64,000 bases of DNA from Yeosuana marina (lineage in GTDB: Bacteria; Bacteroidota; Bacteroidia; Flavobacteriales; Flavobacteriaceae), in NCBI RefSeq assembly GCF_011762485.1, contig NZ_JAAKGI010000039.1, positions 62,001-126,000 of the forward strand, given 5' to 3'. Of the stretch, positions 42,466 through 50,052 are shown piece by piece. Below the pieces are notes generated by a model. That model saw nothing but the letters and a program-made list of their open reading frames with translations. It ran no database searches and was not told the DNA's origin. Made by a program: the position numbers and the translations under genes. Each line of letters begins with the position of its first letter. Position 1 is the first letter of the stretch.

Positions 42466-43356
42466 TTACCCAATATATTTTTCCAAATACCCGCTTTCTT
42501 TTAAAAACTTATCAAAATCTTTGATATTTAGAATATGTTTTACCGCTAATTTTTTATTTTCGGCTTTATCAAAATAAGCTTTTACAATTTCATAACCAAT
42601 CCAATAACCAATGTCGTTTGGTCTATCATCTTTTCCACTCGTTTCATAAAGCCAATCCTGCATATCGTTTCCATTCATTTTTTCTATAAACTCATAGCAT
42701 AACTTTTCTTTGTGCTCGTTTCCGTAGTTGATTGCTTCTTTATTACCCTTTTGTCCTGTAACTAGTTCAGCGATAAAGTCTGCCGCACCTTCAAGTATAG
42801 ACAGTTGCAGTAAATTTGTCTCTCCACCTTTGGGCCATTTTTGTTGGAAATGGACAGATTCGTGAATTACCAATCCAGGCAGATGGTCTAAACTTTTAAG
42901 TTTTTCGGCTCCAATTATTAATCCGTCTTGAGATCTAGTACCCGAACTATTAAAGCGACCAATAACAAAATAAACAGGAGGGAAAACAGCATCTGGATAC
43001 CAATATTTTAATGCATAAAAGTATGGTTTAATCTTTTTCTCCTCTTCCTTGATTTTTACCTTAATTCCTCTGATTTTTTCATAATCCAGTCTACGTCTAT
43101 CTACCATAGTTAGTAAAGAATCAGCACTAATTATTCTATAGGGAATAAAATCTTGAAGTCCGATTGTTCCGTTTTTAATATAAGTCTCGAAAGGATTTAC
43201 ATCAGAGTTTTCTATCGTATCAAATGCTTTCCAAAAATTTTGAATATCGGAAGTCTTAAATATAACTTCTTGTGGATTCTTTGGGAAATTTTTCTCTTGT
43301 CCAACTACTTTTGTAAGACTTAATACTGTGAAAAGTGATATTATTGTTTTATACAT
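42466..43356 (-). CDS. DUF2268-like putative zinc protease, exported
   Basis: The 296-residue protein has a signal peptide (ending KVVGQ) and resembles DUF2268 / GldB-like putative Zn-dependent proteases. The zinc motif is HESVH in LPGLVIHESVHFQQKWP, and the third ligand is probably the Glu of LEGAADFIAEL, 27 residues later. The usual DUF2268 C-terminal region (DIGYWIGYEIVKAYFD) follows. It lies upstream of the second arsR but on its own transcript, since the operator separates them; no arsenic role is implied. Confidence 0.75.
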   Translation of the reverse strand: MYKTIISLFTVLSLTKVVGQEKNFPKNPQEVIFKTSDIQNFWKAFDTIENSDVNPFETYIKNGTIGLQDFIPYRIISADSLLTMVDRRRLDYEKIRGIKVKIKEEEKKIKPYFYALKYWYPDAVFPPVYFVIGRFNSSGTRSQDGLIIGAEKLKSLDHLPGLVIHESVHFQQKWPKGGETNLLQLSILEGAADFIAELVTGQKGNKEAINYGNEHKEKLCYEFIEKMNGNDMQDWLYETSGKDDRPNDIGYWIGYEIVKAYFDKAENKKLAVKHILNIKDFDKFLKESGYLEKYIG

Positions 43357-43459
43357 TGCGATTGTGTTTTCAGTTTACCTGCAATGGTTTCATATTGTCT
43401 TTTTTATTTGATTATATCCAATGTAAACGAATTTTATATAAATTTCTTATAAAACAAAT

Positions 43460-44509
43460 TTATCCTTCTGCATTAAAAAACACTTTATAATAATGCATTT
43501 TTTTCTCGTTGTCATAACCACGTTCCAAATATTCGCTGGCAGCTTCAGGAGCATCAATATCCAATTTAATTTGTATGTTGGTGTCTAACTTGATATCGGT
43601 TTTAATTTTTTTCTTTTCTTTAGTTACCACGCGTTCGGCAACGTCAAACTGATTTCTAATAACAAGATTTTGTTCGCCTTCAAAAGTTTTTTTGTAATCA
43701 TCAAACAAGGTTTTGTGCTTGTCTTCTTCAAAAATCTCATCTTTAAAACGTTCTACATTCACAATTTCATTCTCTTTAAAGAAATCGATGGTTTTCGCTA
43801 AAAAGGTGTTTTGTTCTTGGGCTCCATAACTGGTTTTTAAAATTTCGGTTGAAAACTCCTTACAAAGCTCGATATATTGTTGGGTGTGGCTGTTGGCATC
43901 ATCGGCATATTTAATATTCAGAAAGTGATTAATCCAATATTGGGCGTCGTAACTATTATTATCAACACTTAAAATAATATTGCCTTCGGTATCAGATTGG
44001 TTTAAAATCAAGCAACCTTTATCTACTTTTTTAGAGCTTATTCCTTTTTGAACCAGCACATCGTAACTGTTGTTTTCTAAATAGGTCTGAAAGAAATTAA
44101 CTTTATTTTCTATTTTAAAAATCCCTACGGCATTGGTAGTTATTTCGTTAAATTCTATGCCTTCAAACATAACAACCAATACATCGCCGGTTTTTATTTG
44201 TGATGAATTGGATTGCTCGTACAAATGGGTGACGATATGTTTTGAAACTTCTATAAACGCATCATCTTCATTAAATAATTGATTAGAGTAGGTGTTGATT
44301 TCGTTGAGCGAAATATTGGAATGATGATTAAAACGGTAACTCTGCACTACCGAAGCAAACGGCCTTAATAAAAACGGTAGCATTAAATCGTAACTGGCTT
44401 CATCAAAATCAACTAATTTTTCTGAAAAAGCATTTTTGGTGTCGTTAAACTTGTTGCCAACTTTATGAATGATGAATTTTGAAATGGAGGCGTTTTTTCT
44501 TGAAATCAT
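43460..44509 (-). CDS. Nucleoid-associated protein (YejK/NdpA family)
   Basis: The 349-residue cytosolic protein matches the YejK/NdpA nucleoid-associated family: N-terminal ISKFIIHKVGNKFND, the middle KKVDKGCLILNQSDTEG segment and the C-terminal LDTNIQIKLDIDAPEAASEYLERGYDN. Family members bind DNA and are found both as housekeeping proteins and beside mobile or defence genes; no such genes are seen here. It is monocistronic. Confidence 0.85.
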   Translation of the reverse strand: MISRKNASISKFIIHKVGNKFNDTKNAFSEKLVDFDEASYDLMLPFLLRPFASVVQSYRFNHHSNISLNEINTYSNQLFNEDDAFIEVSKHIVTHLYEQSNSSQIKTGDVLVVMFEGIEFNEITTNAVGIFKIENKVNFFQTYLENNSYDVLVQKGISSKKVDKGCLILNQSDTEGNIILSVDNNSYDAQYWINHFLNIKYADDANSHTQQYIELCKEFSTEILKTSYGAQEQNTFLAKTIDFFKENEIVNVERFKDEIFEEDKHKTLFDDYKKTFEGEQNLVIRNQFDVAERVVTKEKKKIKTDIKLDTNIQIKLDIDAPEAASEYLERGYDNEKKMHYYKVFFNAEG

Positions 44510-44570
44510 AAGGTAATTGCGTGTTAGTTTTATGGACGCAATACTACATAATTTTAAAAGGAATTAAAAC

Positions 44571-44605
44571 AAAAAAGGAAACCAACTCTTTTATGATTGG
44601 CTTCC
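44571..44605 (-). terminator. Terminator of the OmpA operon
   Basis: GGAAACCAA (44577-44585) pairs with TTGGCTTCC (44597-44605) with one A-C mismatch and an 11-base loop. On the minus strand it is followed by a T-run (44576 downward). It ends the transcript after the short sorting-domain frame. Confidence 0.7.
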
Positions 44606-44630
44606 ATAAAAAAAACTGATTAATAGCTTC

Positions 44631-44792
44631 TTATATATTATTCTTTAATAATTTTTTTTGTGATGACTCCTTCGTAAAATATGCTTTAACTAAAAAGATT
44701 CCTGTTGGTAAGGTTTTTATTTGTTTAGTATCTGTTGTTTTTAAAACCTGTATCCCTAATAAATCATAGATTTCAATCATTTTAAAATTCAT
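44631..44792 (-). CDS. Orphan T9SS type A sorting-domain-like peptide, 53 aa
   Basis: The frame encodes 53 residues of the pattern seen at the very end of proteins secreted by the type IX system: MIEIYDLLGIQVLKTT, LPTGIFLVKAYF and a basic tail KKLLKNN. It has no signal peptide and no cargo. It begins 3 bases after the OmpA lipoprotein stop and is followed by a terminator, so it is transcribed with that operon. It may be a degenerate end of a lost T9SS protein or of a larger OmpA fusion whose stop arose later, or a real small protein. I cannot decide from sequence alone. Confidence 0.55.
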   Translation of the reverse strand: MNFKMIEIYDLLGIQVLKTTDTKQIKTLPTGIFLVKAYFTKESSQKKLLKNNI

Positions 44793-44795
44793 TTT

Positions 44796-46460
44796 TTAGT
44801 TAGGAAGAATTAAAATCTCAACCCTTCTGTTTAGTGCCCTGTTTTCTTCGGAATTATTTTCTACTAAAGGTTTTGTTTCTCCATAACCCATTTCTTTCCA
44901 TTTAAAAGCTGTGTTTGGAATTGATTTTTTGAGTTCGGCAGAAACACTTTTCGCTCTGGCTAAAGACAGACTTTTATTAGTTGCTTCGCTTCCTACATCA
45001 TCGGTATGGCCTTCAACAATAACATTTCCTTTTTGAAGTATTTTAATGCTATTTACCAATTTGTTAATGGCTGGTTTTCCTTCTGGTTTCAATTCAGATT
45101 TACCAGTATCAAAAAGCACCTGACTATCTAAATTCAAGCGCACTGCAGATCCTATGGCTGCTATGGCATCAACATCGGCTCCAGGAATACCACTTTTAGT
45201 GTCTAAATCAGTTAATCGCACATAATAATAAAGTTCATCAGGTTTAACAAAATCATGAATATCTACCTCGGCAACTCCTCCAGAGATTTTCCCAACAGAA
45301 ATCCATTTTTTACCATCTTTTGAAATTTCAAGATTGGTAGGCTCGATTTGGCCTAACTCAAATACATATAAATCAGGTCCGTTTACATTAACTAAGGCAT
45401 TGTCTTCAAACTTAACTATTAGAATACCTTTTAAACCCATGCTGTGCACATTCATTACCGAATTAATCCCAGTGGTATAGGCATCGGGCTCACCCAAACT
45501 ATAATTGGCGGTTTTTTTGTTTTCGGGATGATTAACTTCAACAACCCGATCGGCAAAAGAAAGTTTGCCTAGGGGCAGATACACGGCTTTTCCCTTGTTG
45601 CCGAAATACGTAAAACCGGACTCCTCTCCAAAATAAAGATTAGGATTCAACTTTTTAAAGGTCTGTTGTGCTTTAGTCACTTCCTTTTTTTTTGATGCCA
45701 GGCGTTTTAATATCCTTTCAAATTCATTACCCTGCATTTGGGCATATCTTTCCGTGATCTTATTTTCCGCTGCCATTTTTTCGAGATCGGTACTTGCAAT
45801 CATCTGTTGCAGCTTGTCCAGTTCCGCCGTGTTATGCAGATTGCTGTTTGCCCTTGTAAAGGCCCGCATCATGTCCATTTCATCATCGGTCATTTTGTCT
45901 TTTGGAGCCGTTTCTTTATTTGTAGATTCAGCTGCACTTTTAGTTTTTTCAGACATTTTGTGGATGGTTTCCTGATCCATATCCAGTACTTGAAAACTAT
46001 TCTGTCCGGTGATGGAATCTACTTTCTTAAGTTTGCCGATGGTAGCATCTACACCAGATTCCGCATTCAGCTTTTCAAAAGCAGCGGTTAGGTCGTCCAT
46101 GCTGCCGCTTTGTCTTTTTTGCTGCTTTTTCGTTCGGTTTCCTTCGCCCTGTTCGCGTTGAACAGCCTCTGCCATTAAGGCTTCTAGCATTTGCACCATT
46201 TCGACGGAATCAGCAGGCATACTTTCTAGTTCTTTTAATTTTTGCAGGTATTCCGCTTTTGCCTCGGCATCGGCACCAATCGATTCCAGGAATGCCTCGG
46301 TGGTTTCGCCAAAGGTTTTTTGATTCCCATTTTGGTTGCCACTTGTTTCCTTTGTGGCTTTTTGTTCTATACTAGTTTGATTGCTTTTTTCTTTGGGTTC
46401 GTTTTTGCATGCATACAAAATACAGACAAACATACATAGTGTAACGATGATTATTTTCAT
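44796..46460 (-). CDS. OmpA-family lipoprotein with long helical N-terminal region
   Basis: The 554-residue protein starts with a lipobox (LYAC, residue 18). Residues about 40-270 are highly charged and helical, rich in Lys, Glu, Gln and Met. Residues about 285-425 form a beta-rich domain (FADRVVEVNHPEN, NGPDLYVFELGQIEPTNLEISKDGKKW) like those on secreted surface proteins. The last 110 residues are an OmpA peptidoglycan-binding domain (VLFDTGKSELKPEGKPAINKL, VEGHTDDVGS, NRRVEILI) anchoring it to peptidoglycan. Part of the helical region is unusually G+C-rich for this window (33 of 60 bases at 46261-46320). It is the penultimate gene of a minus-strand operon. Confidence 0.85.
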   Translation of the reverse strand: MKIIIVTLCMFVCILYACKNEPKEKSNQTSIEQKATKETSGNQNGNQKTFGETTEAFLESIGADAEAKAEYLQKLKELESMPADSVEMVQMLEALMAEAVQREQGEGNRTKKQQKRQSGSMDDLTAAFEKLNAESGVDATIGKLKKVDSITGQNSFQVLDMDQETIHKMSEKTKSAAESTNKETAPKDKMTDDEMDMMRAFTRANSNLHNTAELDKLQQMIASTDLEKMAAENKITERYAQMQGNEFERILKRLASKKKEVTKAQQTFKKLNPNLYFGEESGFTYFGNKGKAVYLPLGKLSFADRVVEVNHPENKKTANYSLGEPDAYTTGINSVMNVHSMGLKGILIVKFEDNALVNVNGPDLYVFELGQIEPTNLEISKDGKKWISVGKISGGVAEVDIHDFVKPDELYYYVRLTDLDTKSGIPGADVDAIAAIGSAVRLNLDSQVLFDTGKSELKPEGKPAINKLVNSIKILQKGNVIVEGHTDDVGSEATNKSLSLARAKSVSAELKKSIPNTAFKWKEMGYGETKPLVENNSEENRALNRRVEILILPN

Positions 46461-46563
46461 AATAGTCCTATTATTATATTATTAATAAATAATTAATTTG
46501 GCTGAGTTTTTTACTAATATGAGCACTTCTAGTATATATTATTTGTAACTAGTTAATAGCCCC

Positions 46564-48201
46564 TTAGTGCAATGCAGCAATTTGCTCATTGGTTAATACA
46601 TAAGATCTAAATAGAGCTCTAATTTGGTCTAAGTCTGCTGGAGGAAAAACGACGATGATTTCGGCAGGATCATCTGGATTAAGCTCAAGAGTCTCTTCCT
46701 CTTCTCTTTGTTGTAACTCTTGTAACTCTTCTTTACATCTTTGAAAGCCTTGTAAAATCACTTCTAATCTATCCATGAATTCTAAAGATTTTTGACTATA
46801 CACTCTTGCCCAACCCAGTCGTTGCTCTTGAAGTTTTTTCAATACCGGGGTCCATCCCAAAGAGAGGCCTGGTACGGAGTTCGCCCATGAATTACCCCAT
46901 TCGATTTTATTTTTCAATGTTATCTCAGCTTGGGAGTAATGCGAATTTAGAATTGTAAATTTACCTTGCAAAGCAGCTAGTTCATTATACTGGGTTTGGA
47001 AGCATTCAGCGCAGTCCGTAATATCCTGACAATAAATCGTAATATGCCATCCTGGATCAGGAGGAGGCAATTGGTTTCGATCCTGTTGGGTCAGTATTTC
47101 TACTTGTCTTTCAAGCGTTTGAAGGCGCCTGCTCATTCTTTCCATTTCCTCTTCGTTGCTATCTATGCGTAATGTATTACGGCCCTGTTTATCTGTGATA
47201 CCAGCCATATATTCTTTAATGAGATTATTAAACCCTACGTACTCTTCGCGCATTCGTATTAAATTCATAAAAATCATATTGTCCCACTCGCCCTGAGAAA
47301 CTGGTACCCCACCTGTTTCTATAGGTATTGGGTCTTGCGGATACCACGGCTCACCATCATATTCTACAATTGGAACCGGCTCGGTGGTCGTAGGGGAAGT
47401 TCTATCCAAACCCTCTAAAATTTTATCGATATCTTCCATTAACATTTGCGTTGGGGAATCTGATTGCCCCAATAAGGGATTGACAACTAACATGAAAATG
47501 ATGATTGAAATAACTTTTTTGTTGCCTTTATTCTTGAGCAAAAGGAGAATAAGTACAGCCGCTATTAATACTAACAGTCCAATTATTGCGTATAGCAGGG
47601 TATTACTGTCTTTTTTGACTTTTATTTCATTCGCCGAGTTCATGGAGGAAGGACCATCACCTGAAGACGGTATTAAAGAAGTTTCTTCAGTATTTTGTTG
47701 GTTAATCTTACTTTTGGATACTTTTGGATCATTTGTGAGCCTTATAAGGGGTTTTTTAGAAACTGGAAATTTTTTCCCTACTGTCACCAATATTATATAG
47801 TGTATGCCCTCTGCTTTTGAAGTAATCCCCAGTTCCTGAGATTTGACAGTTCGGAATATTTTTTGCCCAATTTTTTTTCCGTTAGAAGAAATTCTTGCGA
47901 CCGGAGATTCGCCGAGGTTATCGTAAAAATCTAAATTTACTTCATTACCCATTGAAAATGAAGTTAAGACTACTTGAACAGGATCTAAAATGTCGATATC
48001 ATTGATAATAAATTTTTGTACAGAGTCTTTTAATGACGTTTGCCAATACATAGCACCAACTCTTGTATTATCATCACGTTTTTCAAGCTTGATTTCATGA
48101 ATCGGAATTTTTTTAGCATTCTTTGAGGGTTGTGTATAGGCATATTGTCCTAACAACAAAAAGGCTGAAAAAAGGGCTAGTTTAATAATTATAGTTTTCA
48201 T
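46564..48201 (-). CDS. Uncharacterised membrane protein with two hydrophobic segments
   Basis: I do not recognise this 545-residue protein. It has a signal peptide (ending YAYTQ), about 180 exported residues with a beta-rich look, a low-complexity stretch, a transmembrane segment near 204-222 (LLYAIIGLLVLIAAVLILLLL), then KNKGNKK and a second hydrophobic stretch that reads like a signal peptide (VISIIIFMLVVNPLLGQSDSP). The C-terminal 300 residues contain a coiled-coil (EEEMERMSRRLQTLERQVEIL), a cysteine-containing ITDCAECFQTQYNEL and another charged helix. It looks like two exported proteins joined in frame. It sits between a lipoprotein and the OmpA gene in the operon. Confidence 0.55.
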   Translation of the reverse strand: MKTIIIKLALFSAFLLLGQYAYTQPSKNAKKIPIHEIKLEKRDDNTRVGAMYWQTSLKDSVQKFIINDIDILDPVQVVLTSFSMGNEVNLDFYDNLGESPVARISSNGKKIGQKIFRTVKSQELGITSKAEGIHYIILVTVGKKFPVSKKPLIRLTNDPKVSKSKINQQNTEETSLIPSSGDGPSSMNSANEIKVKKDSNTLLYAIIGLLVLIAAVLILLLLKNKGNKKVISIIIFMLVVNPLLGQSDSPTQMLMEDIDKILEGLDRTSPTTTEPVPIVEYDGEPWYPQDPIPIETGGVPVSQGEWDNMIFMNLIRMREEYVGFNNLIKEYMAGITDKQGRNTLRIDSNEEEMERMSRRLQTLERQVEILTQQDRNQLPPPDPGWHITIYCQDITDCAECFQTQYNELAALQGKFTILNSHYSQAEITLKNKIEWGNSWANSVPGLSLGWTPVLKKLQEQRLGWARVYSQKSLEFMDRLEVILQGFQRCKEELQELQQREEEETLELNPDDPAEIIVVFPPADLDQIRALFRSYVLTNEQIAALH

Positions 48202-48219
48202 GATTTTATATTTAGTGGT

Positions 48220-48834
48220 CTATCTTTTTATCAATTTTTTAAAATCGTCTGTATCGGAATAGGACACCCCTGAAAACTTTAAATCAGAAATGGTAATGAG
48301 CAGGTCTGAAGTATTACCGAGTTTATCCTTTTCATAGTCGTTCTGTACCGTGAAAACGGCAGTACCGGCAGCGACCCGTGCATCTTCGTTCAAGGAAACG
48401 GTACCAGACATGCTAGCTTCGGGATTTCGATCTAATTGGTTTGCCGATTGGTTGTAGAAGTTGGTAAATAAATTACCCTCCTTATCTGGCCGTTTTAACT
48501 CTGCCAAAACACGGGTAAGGGTATTTTTATCTACATCGTATTCGAGCTGCACCTCCTCACTACCTTTATCTAGTTTTTTTGTAAATGTGATCGTAGCTGT
48601 ACGAACATTAGTTGAGCTGTTGCGTGACACTAGGCCATCTGCCTTGGTATACCCCCATTCTTCACCGTTGATTTTGCACAACAGGGTGGTATTACTTGTG
48701 CTTTCTATTTTATTTTTTACAGTTGTAGTTGTTTTAGTTTCCGGGGCAGACATTGAATTCTGTTCTTTCTTGTCGGTATTTCCACAAGATAGCATGATTG
48801 CAGATACTGTTAAAATGGCTATTATTTTTTTCAT
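48220..48834 (-). CDS. Hypothetical lipoprotein
   Basis: The 204-residue protein has a lipobox (AIMLSC, about residue 17) and a Ser/Thr-rich linker, then a beta-rich domain: LLCKINGEEWGYTKADGLVS, RTATITFTKKL and VSLNEDARVAAGTAVFTVQNDY. This resembles the small DUF6252/DUF5017-like envelope lipoproteins of Bacteroidota, but I cannot name the family. It lies between the DUF4412 gene and the 545-residue membrane protein with gaps of only 14 and 18 bases, so it belongs to the same transcript. Confidence 0.6.
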   Translation of the reverse strand: MKKIIAILTVSAIMLSCGNTDKKEQNSMSAPETKTTTTVKNKIESTSNTTLLCKINGEEWGYTKADGLVSRNSSTNVRTATITFTKKLDKGSEEVQLEYDVDKNTLTRVLAELKRPDKEGNLFTNFYNQSANQLDRNPEASMSGTVSLNEDARVAAGTAVFTVQNDYEKDKLGNTSDLLITISDLKFSGVSYSDTDDFKKLIKR

Positions 48835-48848
48835 GATATTAGTGGTTT

Positions 48849-49679
48849 TTACATTAATTTTTTATAGTCACTGGTATGGATATTTAGCTTCAATTTTTCT
48901 AAAGCAATACAGGTCATGTTTATGTTTTGAGGTTTACGGTTTGAGGTATCTACCATATCCATTTGAAGGGTCAGTCCATTTATCATTTTCATCCAAGATT
49001 GATCCATCCCTTTTTTTGCTTTTATATTGTAAAACGATTTTGAGAAACTGATATCTGCATTTGGAGCTACCCAAATGGTGCCATTCAAATCGTTGCCAAC
49101 CACTTTATATTCTTCACATTTATAACCAAGTATGGTTTTTGTTTTGCCAGTGGGTGTTACCTTAACGTTTGTTTCTTCGTGAGCATCATCTGCTATTTCT
49201 TCTAAATCTAAACTCATAGACATTTGGCTTTTATCGCCTTTATTCTCCATAAACATATACATAGTCTTACGGCTTAAATCCATAACCGTTATTACATCTT
49301 CGTTACCGTTTTTATCGGGAACTGAAGAAGCTAGGTAATCACCCGAATTGGTGAGATAGTAATTAAGAATGGTCTCATTTTTATCACTTTTAACTTGCAT
49401 GACATATTTGTGTGAAAAATTATAGTTAGCAGCGGGTGCTGCCTTTGAAGCAGAGATATTAAACGAACTACTTTTGTCATTTTTAGTTTGTTTTTGATTA
49501 TTAAAAGTTGAATCGAAGGCTTTTTCTGTTTCTGTTTCTGTTTTTTCTTCAACCTTACGTTCCAGAGTACGCTCAGAGGCTTCTGTAGCTTTTTTCATTA
49601 ATTTTTTTAATAATTGTGCATTGGTATTGGGTGCTATAAAGATTACTAGTATGAATAGTATAGCTTTTAAGGTTTTCAT
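48849..49679 (-). CDS. DUF4412 protein, exported
   Basis: The 276-residue protein has a signal peptide (ending NTNAQ), a charged helical segment (about residues 22-70), then a DUF4412-type domain: NYNFSHKYVMQVKSDKNE, MDLSRKTMYMFME, KTKTILGYKCEEYKV and GTIWVAPNADISF. DUF4412 proteins are periplasmic or outer-membrane-linked and of unknown function. It is the first large gene of a five- or six-gene minus-strand operon and is preceded 4 bases upstream by a 50-residue frame. Confidence 0.8.
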   Translation of the reverse strand: MKTLKAILFILVIFIAPNTNAQLLKKLMKKATEASERTLERKVEEKTETETEKAFDSTFNNQKQTKNDKSSSFNISASKAAPAANYNFSHKYVMQVKSDKNETILNYYLTNSGDYLASSVPDKNGNEDVITVMDLSRKTMYMFMENKGDKSQMSMSLDLEEIADDAHEETNVKVTPTGKTKTILGYKCEEYKVVGNDLNGTIWVAPNADISFSKSFYNIKAKKGMDQSWMKMINGLTLQMDMVDTSNRKPQNINMTCIALEKLKLNIHTSDYKKLM

Positions 49680-49683
49680 GATT

Positions 49684-49836
49684 CTATTTTTTAAAGGTTG
49701 TTTTTTTTATGACTTTGTTTTTATGCATAATTTTCAATGTGTAAATACCCTTTTCTAAATGATTCACATTTAGGTATATTTTATAACTATGGAGATTGTC
49801 CAGTTTACCTATAAAGGTTTTTTTTACATCTGCCAT
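49684..49836 (-). CDS. Small protein with strong Shine-Dalgarno, resembles T9SS tail, 50 aa
   Basis: An ATG at 49836 is preceded, with 4 bases between, by a perfect AAGGAGG. Such a site is rare in this window, where most starts lack any Shine-Dalgarno. The frame encodes 50 residues ending in LEKGIYTLKIMHKNKVIKKTTFKK-type sequence, which resembles the C-terminal half of type IX sorting domains. It has no signal peptide. It ends 4 bases before the DUF4412 start and so leads the operon. Function is unknown. It may be a leader peptide that couples translation to the next gene or a remnant of a T9SS protein. Confidence 0.55.
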   Translation of the reverse strand: MADVKKTFIGKLDNLHSYKIYLNVNHLEKGIYTLKIMHKNKVIKKTTFKK

Positions 49837-49908
49837 TTTTCCTCCTTAAGTGTCTTGCTATTAACTATTTGTAAAAGTATATTGGAGATAAAACACAGCC
49901 TGTTAAGC

Positions 49909-49938
49909 ATGTAACAAATGCTATAACATTTGTAACAT
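49909..49938. promoter_or_regulatory. Repeat pair TGTAACA, 21 bp apart, inside an inverted repeat
   Basis: TGTAACA occurs at 49910-49916 and 49931-49937, a spacing of 21 bp (two DNA turns), as for AraC-type binding sites. The same bases also form an inverted repeat: ATGTAACAAATG with CATTTGTAACAT, 11 of 12 matching, 6-base spacer. Related GTAACA and TGTTAC strings recur near 50025 and 50043. The site is about 75 bases upstream of the small leading gene and between it and the AraC-type regulator. Confidence 0.55.
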
Positions 49939-50052
49939 GGCCTAAAAAAAGAAGTTTTGCGATGTGTTAAATTAGGGGAGCTTCAAAGATAAGCTGCATG
50001 AAATTAACTGAAGTTTGTTGACACAGTAACAAAAAAGAATTTGTGTTACCTA

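Noticed and set aside
43460-44509. YejK-like gene as part of a defence island
   Set aside because: No restriction, toxin or other defence gene lies nearby; the family is also housekeeping.
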